DNA of 64,000 bases from Bacteroidota bacterium (GCA_023429135.1 JAEYWD010000021.1:5120-69119); one strand, 5' to 3'. Counted from the stretch's first letter, positions 37,600 to 46,432 are shown. The notes: generated by a model from the letters alone, not told the origin. Numbers and translations are program-made.

Positions 37600-39083
37600 C
37601 GCTGATTGGAATGTTTTGCATCTTAAAGAGGTTGCCCGTTAGTCTTACACTAAGCCTTGCATTTATTGTTATGGGCTGTGGAGGAATTATGGATTATAAG
37701 GAGTTGGATAAAGAAGTGATAACTTTTCCCGATTATCAAAATATAGTGTTACCCGAGAATATTGCACCTTTAAATTTTATTATTCGCGACAAGGCTCAAA
37801 GATATAAGGTAGTTCTGAGAGGAAGCTCTGAGAACGAAATAGAAGTTAAATCGGGCGATGGCCGGATTGTTTTCCCCTTTTCGAAATGGAAAGCTTTTTT
37901 GAAGGACAATAGCGGTAAGAAAATTGTACTTGAATTTTTCCTGAAGCAAAGCGGTGAATGGATAAAATATAAAAATGCCATAAACTTTGTTACTGCCGAG
38001 AGTATTGATCCCTACCTTGTGTACAGGTTAATTGAGCCGGGATACGAAACATGGAACAAAATGGGGATTTATCAGCGTAATCTCGAAACCTTCGACGAAA
38101 CTCCAATCATGATTAACGATATGAGTGATGGTAATTGTATGAACTGTCATTCATTCTGTAAAAACAGCAACAACGAGATGTTGTTTCACATGAGAGCTCA
38201 AAACGGAGGGACTTATATTCTTAAAAGTGGCAAAGTAACCAAAGTGGATACAAAAACCGACAGTACCTTATCTGCGGGAGTTTATCCTTCGTGGCATCCC
38301 GGAGGAAGGTTTGTTGCCTTTTCGGTTAACCGGATTGTCCAGAGCTTTCACGCAATTCCTCAACGGAAAATTGAGGTGATCGATACTCTTTCGGACCTTA
38401 TAGTTTACGATATCAAACTGAATAAAGTCCTTACAAGTAATGCCATTGCTTCTTCGGCCCGGTACGAAACTTTTCCGGTGTGGTCGCCCGACGGTGGCTC
38501 GCTCTACTTTTGCAGTGCCGACTATCAGCATTATCGCAATTTCGAAAATATAAAATATGACTTGCTAAAAGTTCATTTCGATACGGTTACTGCCAGGTTT
38601 GGAACTATCGATACAGTAATAGCTGCTGCCCGAAATGGGTATAGCGTTTCTTTCTCCAGAATTTCTCCCGACGGCAGAACTTTAATGTTCTGTAAGACTA
38701 CCTATGGTAACTTTACTATCTGGCACGACGACAGCGATATTTATGCCCTGGATCTTTCAAACATGCACATGTACAAACCCGACATAAACAGCAATCGTTC
38801 CGAAAGCTATCATAACTGGTCCTCATCGGGCCGATGGATGGTTTTCAGCAGCCGTCGCCTCGATGGATTGTACACTCGTCCGTTTTTTACCTACATTGAT
38901 AAGGAGGGGAAAGCACATAAACCGTTTTTGTTGCCTCAGAAGGATCCTGAATTTTATTTAGATTTTTTAAAATCGTACAATGTGCCTGAACTTGTAAAAG
39001 CAAAAGTGGATCTCGATCCTCGAAAATTAGAGGAAATAGTTAAAACGGAAGCTGTAAAATCCTCATTCGAAAGAATCTTTTAG
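37596..39083 (+). CDS. Beta-propeller (PD40/TolB-like) lipoprotein with one CxxCH heme motif
   Basis: A 495-residue protein with lipobox VMGC (C28 as the lipidated Cys; an alternative ATG at residue 6 keeps the signal). Residues 40-135 are a beta-rich N-terminal domain. CMNCH at 181-185, in a DGNCMNCHSFCKN context, is a canonical c-type heme attachment motif. From about 195 to 470 come PD40-type repeats: YPSWHPGGRFVAFSVN, FPVWSPDGGSLYFCSA, FSRISPDGRTLMFCKT, HNWSSSGRWMVFSSR. It overlaps the DUF6057-like gene by 4 bases and precedes the chorismatase-like gene by 4. Export through the inner membrane would allow heme attachment. Either a redox-sensing propeller or a metal-binding variant; no distal Met ligand was identified. 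Confidence 0.75.
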   Translation: MTLIGMFCILKRLPVSLTLSLAFIVMGCGGIMDYKELDKEVITFPDYQNIVLPENIAPLNFIIRDKAQRYKVVLRGSSENEIEVKSGDGRIVFPFSKWKAFLKDNSGKKIVLEFFLKQSGEWIKYKNAINFVTAESIDPYLVYRLIEPGYETWNKMGIYQRNLETFDETPIMINDMSDGNCMNCHSFCKNSNNEMLFHMRAQNGGTYILKSGKVTKVDTKTDSTLSAGVYPSWHPGGRFVAFSVNRIVQSFHAIPQRKIEVIDTLSDLIVYDIKLNKVLTSNAIASSARYETFPVWSPDGGSLYFCSADYQHYRNFENIKYDLLKVHFDTVTARFGTIDTVIAAARNGYSVSFSRISPDGRTLMFCKTTYGNFTIWHDDSDIYALDLSNMHMYKPDINSNRSESYHNWSSSGRWMVFSSRRLDGLYTRPFFTYIDKEGKAHKPFLLPQKDPEFYLDFLKSYNVPELVKAKVDLDPRKLEEIVKTEAVKSSFERIF

Positions 39084-39087
39084 TATT

Positions 39088-40242
39088 ATGGCCTTTCCTG
39101 TTATAAAATATACCGGTATTATCCCTGAAAAGCCCGGCAACATTCATAGTGAGTTTTTAAGCTGTATTGAGCAATTATTGTTTTTTTGTGGTGACGAATT
39201 TAAGCCAGTTAAGCTTTCTGTTTTTTTAAATTCCGAAAGTGAAAAGGATTTTGCCGGTGAGAAAAAACTTCTAGGTGAGATAATTTCTAAAAGGTTTTCT
39301 GAATGTCCTGCTTTTTCTGTTGTATCCCAATCGCCTGCTGTATCTTTTAAATTAAGTCTGGAAGCAGCAGTTATTGCTGCGGGAAGCAAGTTGGCTTTCA
39401 GAGCATATAACCAGTTTCCGTATGTTGTTATCGAAGCTGATGATTATAAAGTTTTGTGGGCATCAGGACTCGAAGCCGCGAATCTGCTATCGGTAGAAGA
39501 AGGAGCGGATGTATCTTTCGGATTGATGCAAGTTATTTTAATGCATGAAGGATTAAATTTCAATGATATTGTGCGGCAGTGGAACTATATTCCTCAGATT
39601 TGTTATGTTGAACAAAGGAATGGTGCATTAATTCAGCATTATCAATCCTTTAACGAGGTTCGGCATGCTTATTACCAGAAGTACCGTACCAAAGGATGTT
39701 TCCCCGCTGCTACGGGAATAGGACAACATTTTGGAAATTTCACGCTCGATTTTATTGCTTTCCGCTGCAAGCAAAGCTGTAACGACCTGAAAGTTGAAAG
39801 TCCTTTGCAGCGCAATCCCTACCAATACGGGCAGGAAGTACTTGTGGGTACAACCACTCAAAAGAAGCATGCGCCGGAATTCGAACGTGCCCGAATTCTT
39901 GTATTTTCTGATGAAATGCGGATTCTGGTATCTGGTACGGCTTCCATCGAAGGCGAAATCACTACCGATAAGGATAGTGTTGAACGGCAAACTCATTCGA
40001 CTATACGCAATATCGAATCGTTGATAAGCAAAGAAAACTTATTTGCGCAGTATCCTTCCCTTAATTTTTCGGAAACCAGTTTTGTTTACCTGAGAGCCTA
40101 TGTTAAATACAGAGAGGACATTTCCCTGGTGGAGAAGATTGTGAAACAAAAGTTCGGAGAAGTGCCGGTGATTGTTGTTCAGGCTGAGATTTGCCGGTGC
40201 GATTTGCTTGTTGAGATTGAGGCTGAGCTGCAGGCTTTCTAA
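39088..40242 (+). CDS. Chorismatase / RidA-superfamily-like protein
   Basis: A 384-residue cytosolic protein without signal peptide. The second half resembles FkbO/Hyg5-type chorismatases, enzymes that hydrolyse chorismate to dihydroxycyclohexadiene carboxylate or 3-hydroxybenzoate: IVRQWNYIPQI, HYQSFNEVRHAYYQKY, GCFPAATGIGQHF, SPLQRNPYQYG, FERARIL, then ILVSGTASIEGEITTD and HSTIRNIESLIS. The GTASI block and the Asn in RNI are the clearest matches. The Glu I would expect near that last block appears to be Ser, so catalysis is uncertain. It is the last gene of the sigma-led operon. It could supply an aromatic product or act as a RidA-like binding protein. Confidence 0.55.
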   Translation: MAFPVIKYTGIIPEKPGNIHSEFLSCIEQLLFFCGDEFKPVKLSVFLNSESEKDFAGEKKLLGEIISKRFSECPAFSVVSQSPAVSFKLSLEAAVIAAGSKLAFRAYNQFPYVVIEADDYKVLWASGLEAANLLSVEEGADVSFGLMQVILMHEGLNFNDIVRQWNYIPQICYVEQRNGALIQHYQSFNEVRHAYYQKYRTKGCFPAATGIGQHFGNFTLDFIAFRCKQSCNDLKVESPLQRNPYQYGQEVLVGTTTQKKHAPEFERARILVFSDEMRILVSGTASIEGEITTDKDSVERQTHSTIRNIESLISKENLFAQYPSLNFSETSFVYLRAYVKYREDISLVEKIVKQKFGEVPVIVVQAEICRCDLLVEIEAELQAF

Positions 40243-40276
40243 AGGGAGGTGTTTTGATGCGAGTTTCTGATGTTTT

Positions 40277-41338
40277 TTACTTAACCTCTTTTTTGTGTTT
40301 GGCCTTTTCCAGGGTTAAGGAAAATATCGATCCTTCTCCAAGTTTGGATTGAACCCTGATAGTCTGCTGATGTGCTTCAATGATGTGTTTTACAATAGAT
40401 AATCCCAGTCCGGTACCGCCCTGGTCGCGCGAGCGACTTTTATCAACACGGTAAAACCGCTCAAATATCCGGGGTAAATCCTTTTCGGCGATGCCAATAC
40501 CGGTATCGGTAATTTCTATCAGGATCTGATCTCCGATATCCACAAACGAAACAGTAATGGTGCCTCCCGGTTTACTGTACTTAATTGCATTAACAATAAG
40601 GTTGTTAATGGCTTCTATAATTCTTTTCCGGTCGGCATTAACCCAAATGGTTTTCTCGTGCCCTTTTTCAAACTGAAGTTTAACTCCGTAGCGGTGGGCA
40701 AGCATTTCCTGCATTTCATAAACATCTTCCACCAGCGTAACAATATTGAAACTCTCGTAGAGAAGTTTAAGTTCTCCGGCCTCAAGTCCCGAAATGGACT
40801 CGAGATCTTCCACAATGCTGATCAGCCGGTTTATGCTTTTCTCAGTCCGCTCAAGATATTGCCGGTTGATGGAAGCATCTTCCAAACCTCCGTCGAGCAG
40901 TGTTAAAATATATCCCTGGATGTTGAAAATGGGAGTCTTCAATTCATGCGATACATTACCAAGAAATTCCCTTCTGTACTTTTCGAGTTGTTTTAGCTGG
41001 TCAATTTCTTTCGACTGATCCAGTGCCCAGTGAGAAACATCTTTCTGGACAACCGAAATCTGATCCTTGGTTTCCATTGCTTTGCGAAAATCGCGTCGCC
41101 CCAGATTGTAATTATGGATGGTTTTGTAAATGGGATTAATTTTTTCGTAAATAAATTCGCTTAAAGTGTAGTAAACAACAAAGTAGATAAGGCAAAACAG
41201 AGATCCGAGAATAATTGGCAAAAACCATATGCGAAACGATTCGTGGAAAAGCAATTCGCTGCCGATTACCAATCCTGAAGCCACTGTGGCAATCAGGGAG
41301 ATATAAACTGCCATTAATCTGGGCGATGTTCCTCTCAT
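40277..41338 (-). CDS. Sensor histidine kinase (PhoR-like, orphan)
   Basis: Inner-membrane two-component kinase, 353 residues: two membrane helices (about 10-30 and 37-58) with almost no periplasmic loop, a linker, HisKA domain with phosphorylatable His in LGNVSHELKTPIFNIQ (H131), and HATPase_c domain with N-box NLIVNAIKYS, G1 ITDTGIGI, F-box PRIFERFYR and G2 GGTGLGLSIVKHI. No response regulator is adjacent in the window. Its ATG overlaps the ribE stop by 4 bases, so it is translated behind riboflavin synthase, an unusual pairing. The very short periplasmic part suggests sensing in the membrane or cytoplasm. Confidence 0.93.
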   Translation of the reverse strand: MRGTSPRLMAVYISLIATVASGLVIGSELLFHESFRIWFLPIILGSLFCLIYFVVYYTLSEFIYEKINPIYKTIHNYNLGRRDFRKAMETKDQISVVQKDVSHWALDQSKEIDQLKQLEKYRREFLGNVSHELKTPIFNIQGYILTLLDGGLEDASINRQYLERTEKSINRLISIVEDLESISGLEAGELKLLYESFNIVTLVEDVYEMQEMLAHRYGVKLQFEKGHEKTIWVNADRKRIIEAINNLIVNAIKYSKPGGTITVSFVDIGDQILIEITDTGIGIAEKDLPRIFERFYRVDKSRSRDQGGTGLGLSIVKHIIEAHQQTIRVQSKLGEGSIFSLTLEKAKHKKEVK

Positions 41339-41934
41339 GCTTTCGAAAGTTGCTGACTCATAATTTTTGCAACATATTTACCAATGATGTCGAATTCGAG
41401 ATTCACCACGGTGCCAACTTTTATCTGATGAAAATTTGTAACATCGTAGGTGAAAGGAATGATAGCAACCTGGAATGTTTTCGGACCTGAGTTTACAACT
41501 GTAAGGCTTACTCCGTTAACAGTAATGGAACCTTTCTCAACAGTAATATTTCCTTTTGAAGGATCGTATTCGAAAGTAAAATACCAGCTTCCCTGGGCTT
41601 CGGTAACAGCGGTACATGTAGCTGTTTGATCCACATGGCCCTGTACAATGTGTCCGTCCAGTCTTTCATTTAACCGCATGCTGCGTTCAAGATTTACTTT
41701 GTCGCCGGGTTTAAGTAAACCAAGGTTCGATTTTTCAAGGGTTTCTTTAATGGCAGTAACCGTGTAGGTTTTACCTTCTTTTTTTACAACAGTTAGGCAA
41801 ACGCCGTTGTGAGCAATACTCTGATCGATTTTTAACTCGTCGGTAAACGAGCATTCCATGGTGATGTGAAGGTTTTCTTTTTCTTTTAGGAGATTAACAA
41901 CAGGGGCGGCTTCTTCTACAATTCCTGAAAACAT
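41335..41934 (-). CDS. ribE: Riboflavin synthase alpha subunit
   Basis: Catalyses dismutation of two 6,7-dimethyl-8-ribityllumazine molecules to riboflavin. The 199 residues contain the two related lumazine-binding barrels: first MFSGIVEEAAPV with SIAHNGVCLTVV (about 40-52), second LDGHIVQGHVDQTATC with GSITVNGVSLTVV (about 136-148), and a C-terminal trimerisation helix. The start is the canonical MFSGIVEE. The 3' end overlaps the histidine kinase ATG by 4 bases. No FMN riboswitch was recognised in the 160 bases upstream. Confidence 0.96.
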   Translation of the reverse strand: MFSGIVEEAAPVVNLLKEKENLHITMECSFTDELKIDQSIAHNGVCLTVVKKEGKTYTVTAIKETLEKSNLGLLKPGDKVNLERSMRLNERLDGHIVQGHVDQTATCTAVTEAQGSWYFTFEYDPSKGNITVEKGSITVNGVSLTVVNSGPKTFQVAIIPFTYDVTNFHQIKVGTVVNLEFDIIGKYVAKIMSQQLSKA

Positions 41935-42100
41935 ATTGCTTTTAATTTGGTTTTTTGAACAACTTTGAATTTAATGTCACAAATTTATACATTTACTTCG
42001 AGTTGTATATTAAAGAATTGTTACCTCTGTGAAATGTGTATATGAACTTAGTTGGATATTTGGTTCGGTTGATATTTCATAAGGTTTTAAAAGTGAACAG

Positions 42101-42526
42101 ATGAATCTGCCCGACTCGCGAATTGTTAAATTTATTAAGGAACATCACGTGTTAACACTTGCAACATGCGTCGATAACAAGCCATGGTGCAGCAGTTGTT
42201 TTTATGCTTATCTGGAAAATGAAGTAGGATTTGTTTTTACTTCAGAAATAGAATCCCGGCATATTCAGGAGGCATTGGCAAATACTTATGTTTCGGGTAC
42301 GGTTGTATTGGAGTCGGATATTGCAGGGAAACTTCAGGGAGTGCAGTTCGAAGGGAAATTACGCATACTTGACCTGCAGCTTACTAATAAAGCCAAAATG
42401 CTTTATGTGAAGAAATATCCGATGACATCTTTGCTCCAAACTTCGCTCTGGTTTCTGGAAGTCAGCTATATGAAATTTACCGACAATCGCTTGATCCCAG
42501 GTAATAAACTATTCTGGAAAAGATAG
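42101..42526 (+). CDS. UPF0306 / pyridoxamine 5'-phosphate oxidase-like protein
   Basis: A 141-residue cytosolic protein of the split-barrel flavin-binding type, similar to E. coli YhbP (UPF0306). Landmarks: IVKFIKEHHVLTLATCVDNKPWCSSCFYAY (given here as HHVLTLAT and PWCSSCFYAY), VGFVFTSEIESRHIQE, VSGTVVL, and LQGVQFEGKLRIL. Family members have no established substrate; FMN binding is expected but not certain. It is a single gene flanked by convergent and divergent minus-strand genes, so the context gives no hint. Confidence 0.82.
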   Translation: MNLPDSRIVKFIKEHHVLTLATCVDNKPWCSSCFYAYLENEVGFVFTSEIESRHIQEALANTYVSGTVVLESDIAGKLQGVQFEGKLRILDLQLTNKAKMLYVKKYPMTSLLQTSLWFLEVSYMKFTDNRLIPGNKLFWKR

Positions 42527-42568
42527 CCGGATTAGCATTTGGTGCATTCTTTCTGAAAAAGGTAGGCT

Positions 42569-43348
42569 TCAGCCCGAAATCTGAACTTCTATTCCAAGAT
42601 TTTTGATTCGCTCGGCTATTTTAGTCAGATCGCCCATGGATATTTTCTGAAGACCAGATACAGGCGTATTTCTTTCTATGGTATAAATCATCACTTTTTC
42701 CGGGGTGATTTCTTTTATAATCGCAGCCCAGGCGGTTAATTCCACTTCGGTAGTATTGTCAACCATTCTGCCATTGTGCTGTCCACGGGTAAAAAGAGTC
42801 TGGATGATAAGCCGTCCGTTAAATTGCTTCAGATTTTCAATTAAAGCGTCGAGTACAAATTTTCCGGCAGGTTGATTCATTTGCAGAACTGTGGCGGGAA
42901 TAGCCGAATCCAGTTTAAGAATGTTCTGGTCAATTTTTTTTAATGAAGCTACAACCTCTTTTTTGTGAATCATGGTTGAATTGGAGAGTACTGAGACTTT
43001 GGCATCAGGGAAATACCTGTTTCGTAACTCAATGGTGTCGTCTATAATGCTGGCAAATGCCGGATGGATTGTAGGTTCCCCATTGCCGGCGAATGTAATC
43101 ACATCGGGCTTTTTGTTGTTGTTTTTCATTTCCTGGAGTTTTTGCTCCAGCGCCTCATAAACTTCATATCGTGAAGGTAATTTGTAGTTTTTTATTTCGT
43201 TGGGGGTGTTAAGCCCGCATTCGCAGTAAATGCAATTGAAGTTACATACTTTACAACCTGTGGGTAAAAGATTAACTCCTAACGAAACCCCTAAACGTCG
43301 CGATTTAACCGGACCAAAAACTATTTTATCGAAAAGGAAAGTGCTCAT
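42569..43348 (-). CDS. Radical SAM protein
   Basis: A 259-residue Fe-S enzyme. The cluster motif is C-NFN-C-IY-C (C35, C39, C42; CxxxCxxC) that binds a [4Fe-4S] cluster and S-adenosylmethionine, preceded by VFGPVKSRRLGVSLGVNLLP, an arrangement seen in a group of uncharacterised radical SAM proteins. ITFAGNGEPTIHP (about 104-116) is the GGE-like SAM-binding motif. An additional Cys pair (C32, C44) surrounds the motif. It starts 15 bases after the stop of the lipoprotein gene, so they may share a transcript. The substrate is not known. Confidence 0.88.
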   Translation of the reverse strand: MSTFLFDKIVFGPVKSRRLGVSLGVNLLPTGCKVCNFNCIYCECGLNTPNEIKNYKLPSRYEVYEALEQKLQEMKNNNKKPDVITFAGNGEPTIHPAFASIIDDTIELRNRYFPDAKVSVLSNSTMIHKKEVVASLKKIDQNILKLDSAIPATVLQMNQPAGKFVLDALIENLKQFNGRLIIQTLFTRGQHNGRMVDNTTEVELTAWAAIIKEITPEKVMIYTIERNTPVSGLQKISMGDLTKIAERIKNLGIEVQISG

Positions 43349-43363
43349 TTATTGAAATGTAAT

Positions 43364-43897
43364 TTATTTTGACTGGGTGAAAGTTTTTTCACCACTGGGC
43401 TGATAAACCCACTGGATTGTTACCTCTACATGCGGTGTGGGTAATGTTAAAGCTTGATAATCCTTAATTAGCAATTTGGCGTATCGATTGCTCCGACTTT
43501 TAAAAACATAAACCTGATTGGATTTTATACCATTTACTTTTGGAACAAACGAGTAATTGCCAGCTTCTGTTAAATTGTTAAACAACGCCTGAGCTTCGTT
43601 TATACTGTTAAATTCTCCAAGTAAATAAAAAGCCTCATCATTTTGAGGGCTTGTCAGATTTGCTCCCTGGAGGTCTAAATTGTTTTCCAGAACCAAATCG
43701 GGAATGGGAGATGACGTTAAGTTAAAGCTTACTAACTTTGCTTGTTCAAATAAAAAACCTTCTACATAATAATTTGTTCCGTTACCCATAATCTGCGATG
43801 AAAGAGCTACCTCACCGCTTGTTTTTGCCTTTTCTTCATCTTTGGAACATGCTGTAATTATAAAAACTGCCAGCATATATGTGAATATCTTTTTCAT
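43364..43897 (-). CDS. Lipoprotein of unknown function
   Basis: A 177-residue protein with lipoprotein signal MKKIFTYMLAVFIITAC (lipobox ITAC, C17) followed by a charged linker SKDEEKAKTSGE. The mature part is predicted beta-rich: SSQIMGNGTNYYVEGFLFE, AFYLLGEFNSINEAQALFNNL, VYVFKSRSNRYAKLLIKDYQ, VTIQWVYQPSG. I do not recognise the family. It lies between the alanine dehydrogenase and radical SAM genes on the same strand, 70 bases after the former and 15 before the latter. Confidence 0.7.
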   Translation of the reverse strand: MKKIFTYMLAVFIITACSKDEEKAKTSGEVALSSQIMGNGTNYYVEGFLFEQAKLVSFNLTSSPIPDLVLENNLDLQGANLTSPQNDEAFYLLGEFNSINEAQALFNNLTEAGNYSFVPKVNGIKSNQVYVFKSRSNRYAKLLIKDYQALTLPTPHVEVTIQWVYQPSGEKTFTQSK

Positions 43898-43967
43898 AGC
43901 AAAAAATTAATTAACCCTTTAACAGATAACAAAGCTTATAAACTTTTGGCGATAAGAATATTAAATT

Positions 43968-45188
43968 CTAGAATGCGGCCATCAGCAGATTGATATCCTG
44001 TGAAGGAATATCAAGAAGGTTGCCAATGATGTGGTTTGTAAGAATACCGTTGTACAAGTAAACCCCATGACGCAATCCTAAATTGGATTTCAATGTTTGG
44101 GTTATACTTCCCGAGGATGCAATATCCTGAAGAATCGGACCCATTACATTGCTTAGCGCAATTGAGGCAGTACGGGCTACACGTGAAGTAATATTGGGTA
44201 CGCAATAATGTACAACATCATATTTCCTGAAAACAGGGTCGCCATGATTCCGTACTTCCGATGTTTCGAAACAGCCTCCCTGATCGATGCTGATATCGAT
44301 AATTACCGAACCTTTTTTCATTTGGCTTACCATTTCTTCGGTAACTATTACCATTTGTTCCATTCCGGTAAGGTGAACAGCTCCAATAACAACATCAGCC
44401 GATTTGAGCGATTTTTTCAGCGTTTGCGGATGCAGTACCGAGGTATGCAGGCGCATTCCCATGTGGTCCTGCAAACGTTGAAGTTTGTGGATGGAGTTAT
44501 CCATTATTTTTACAAAAGCTCCAAGTCCTAAGGCAGCGCGTGCAGCCGACTCGCCCGCAGTTCCGGCGCCAATAATTACCACTTCGGTGGGGGTAATGCC
44601 GGTTACGCCTCCTAACATCACACCTTTGCCTTTATTGGCATTGTTTAAATATTCGGCGGCAATCAAAATGGCTGTGTTTCCTGCAATTTCGCTCATGCTC
44701 CTTACAACAGGGTAACATCCGTAATGATCCTTTAAACTCTCGAAGGATATGGCAGTAACTCTTTTCTGCATCAGGCTCCGGATGTACTCTTCGGAGTGGT
44801 TGCGCATATGCAGCGAAGATAGTATCAATTGGTTTCCTTTTAAGCCTGCAATTTCCTTTACAGATAAAGGAGCTATTTTCAAAATGATATCGGCTTGCAA
44901 AACCTGAGCCTTGTCAACAATCATAGCCCCAACTTCACTGTACTGGGTGTTCATATAGTTGGCCGAATGTCCGGCATCGCTTTCAATTAATATGGTGTGG
45001 CCGTTGCCAATCAGTATTTCAACAGCCTCCGGCGTTAAAGGAATCCGGCTTTCGTAAATATCCGATTCCTTAGGGATGCCAATTACCAACTGGTTTTGTT
45101 TTTTCCCTACCTCAAGCATTTCTTCCTGAGGAATAAGGCTTTGCTTTGGAATGCTGAAAGAGCCTTGTGGTGAATCCTGCCTGCCCAT
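43968..45188 (-). CDS. ald: Alanine dehydrogenase
   Basis: NAD-dependent enzyme interconverting L-alanine and pyruvate plus ammonia. In 406 residues: a 30-residue N-terminal extension without clear signal, then VIGIPKESDIYESRIPLTPEAV, the conserved Ald/PNT N-terminal block, catalytic-region SSLHMRNHS, the NAD-binding VVIIGAGTAGESAARAALGLG (about 209-229, landmark GAGTAG) and DISIDQGGCFETS. The length and the absence of a membrane domain favour alanine dehydrogenase over the transhydrogenase alpha subunit. tsaE lies 82 bases upstream on the same strand. Confidence 0.88.
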   Translation of the reverse strand: MGRQDSPQGSFSIPKQSLIPQEEMLEVGKKQNQLVIGIPKESDIYESRIPLTPEAVEILIGNGHTILIESDAGHSANYMNTQYSEVGAMIVDKAQVLQADIILKIAPLSVKEIAGLKGNQLILSSLHMRNHSEEYIRSLMQKRVTAISFESLKDHYGCYPVVRSMSEIAGNTAILIAAEYLNNANKGKGVMLGGVTGITPTEVVIIGAGTAGESAARAALGLGAFVKIMDNSIHKLQRLQDHMGMRLHTSVLHPQTLKKSLKSADVVIGAVHLTGMEQMVIVTEEMVSQMKKGSVIIDISIDQGGCFETSEVRNHGDPVFRKYDVVHYCVPNITSRVARTASIALSNVMGPILQDIASSGSITQTLKSNLGLRHGVYLYNGILTNHIIGNLLDIPSQDINLLMAAF

Positions 45189-45270
45189 GTTATTACCAAT
45201 TAGTAGTATTAATTATTCGAAATTATTATTAAACATTCATATAATCAATTTATAAAGCAAATATAACGGT

Positions 45271-45690
45271 TTAATCCAGATTTACTTCTAATTGCCGTTT
45301 GCCCGAATTTGTTTCTTCTATCCTGATTTCCTTAAAATGTGGAGGGATAAGGTCGGGAGCCTTTTCGGGCCATTCGATAAAACAGTATGCATCACTGTAA
45401 ACATAATCCTCGTAACCCATGTCGTATAGCTCTTCTTCTTTTTTGATTCTGTAAAAGTCGAAGTGATAAATTTTGTTATTGTCGGGCAAAGTGTATTCAT
45501 TTACAAGCGAAAATGTAGGGCTGGTAACTACTTCCTTCACTTTCAACTGTCGGCAAACTTCTTTTATAAAGGTGGTTTTTCCAGCCCCCATCGAACCCAA
45601 TATTGCAAAATGTCTGTGTGTTTTGGCGTCATTTAGGAATTGGGACACTACATCCGGTAAGGCCTCTATGTCTTTTATTTCGTAATACAT
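45271..45690 (-). CDS. tsaE: tRNA threonylcarbamoyladenosine biosynthesis ATPase TsaE
   Basis: ATPase needed with TsaB, TsaC and TsaD for the t6A37 modification of ANN-decoding tRNAs. I chose the ATG at 45688-45690, giving 139 residues starting MYYEIKDIEALPDVV; the upstream alternative adds 13 hydrophobic residues with no family match. Motifs: Walker A GSMGAGKTT (about 33-41), SPTFSLVNEY, HFDFYRI, and FIEWPEKAPDLIP. The length is usual for the family. It is followed on the same strand by the alanine dehydrogenase gene. Confidence 0.95.
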   Translation of the reverse strand: MYYEIKDIEALPDVVSQFLNDAKTHRHFAILGSMGAGKTTFIKEVCRQLKVKEVVTSPTFSLVNEYTLPDNNKIYHFDFYRIKKEEELYDMGYEDYVYSDAYCFIEWPEKAPDLIPPHFKEIRIEETNSGKRQLEVNLD

Positions 45691-45830
45691 CTCAGTTAAA
45701 TAATGTAGCAAAAGTATCGAAAAAAACATCCGGTATATTATTTAAACAGCTATTTCAACAGAATTGGCATTTTTGGATTTATTTTGTTTAGATTTAGCTT
45801 ATTTTTATCACTAACTAATTATTAACTACC

Positions 45831-46400
45831 ATGAAAATGTTCAATTTATTTTTGGGGTTTTTATCGTTCAGGAATTTAGCCGGTTTAATTCTGATTTTAG
45901 GGATTTCCTGGCTCTCTTTTTCATTTGGTGTAAAATATGCTGAAAATTCAGCAGTTGTTGAATCGAAGAAAGTTGCCCAGGTAGCGGTAATTGTAAAAGA
46001 TATTGATAAAGCCCGGAATGCCTGGGCTTCAGTTCTGGGAATGCCTGTTCCTGATATCAGCATTGCCGAAGGTCATGAATCCAGGCCCACTCAGTATAAC
46101 GATAAACCCACTGATGCTAAATGTAAACTCGCATTTCTGAGAATGGAGAACCTGCAGATTGAGCTAATCCAGCCTATGGGCGGTAAAAGCACCTGGCAGG
46201 AGTATCTGGATAAGTATGGCGAAGGCCTTCACCATATCGCCTTTAATGTGAAAGATATTAATGGTGTGGAAAAAAAGTTTGCATCTATTAAAATGCCAAC
46301 AGTACAAAGAGGCGGGTGGAACGGAGGCGCTTACAGTTATATAGATGCATCGGCCGATTTGGGCTGTATCCTGGAATTGCTTGAAAATTACGGTAAATAG
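45831..46400 (+). CDS. Membrane-anchored VOC (glyoxalase-like) protein
   Basis: A 189-residue protein: an uncleaved-looking hydrophobic anchor (about 13-35, LAGLILILGISWLSFSFG) and a VOC domain (about 48-185) similar to methylmalonyl-CoA epimerase. VOC landmarks: VAVIVKDIDKARNAWASVLG, LQIELIQPMGG, GEGLHHIAFNVKDI, LGCILELLE. Metal ligands would be E (IELIQP), H (HHIAF) and E (LELLE); the first ligand position, usually His, appears to be Gln (VAQVAV), so metal binding is uncertain. It is the first of three co-directed genes encoding exported or anchored proteins (45831-48779). Substrate unknown. Confidence 0.8.
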   Translation: MKMFNLFLGFLSFRNLAGLILILGISWLSFSFGVKYAENSAVVESKKVAQVAVIVKDIDKARNAWASVLGMPVPDISIAEGHESRPTQYNDKPTDAKCKLAFLRMENLQIELIQPMGGKSTWQEYLDKYGEGLHHIAFNVKDINGVEKKFASIKMPTVQRGGWNGGAYSYIDASADLGCILELLENYGK

Positions 46401-46432
46401 TATCATGCATAAATAAACTTAACTAATATAAA

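Noticed and set aside
41935..42100. FMN riboswitch upstream of ribE
   Set aside because: The conserved FMN-box segments are not visible in the 166-base gap.
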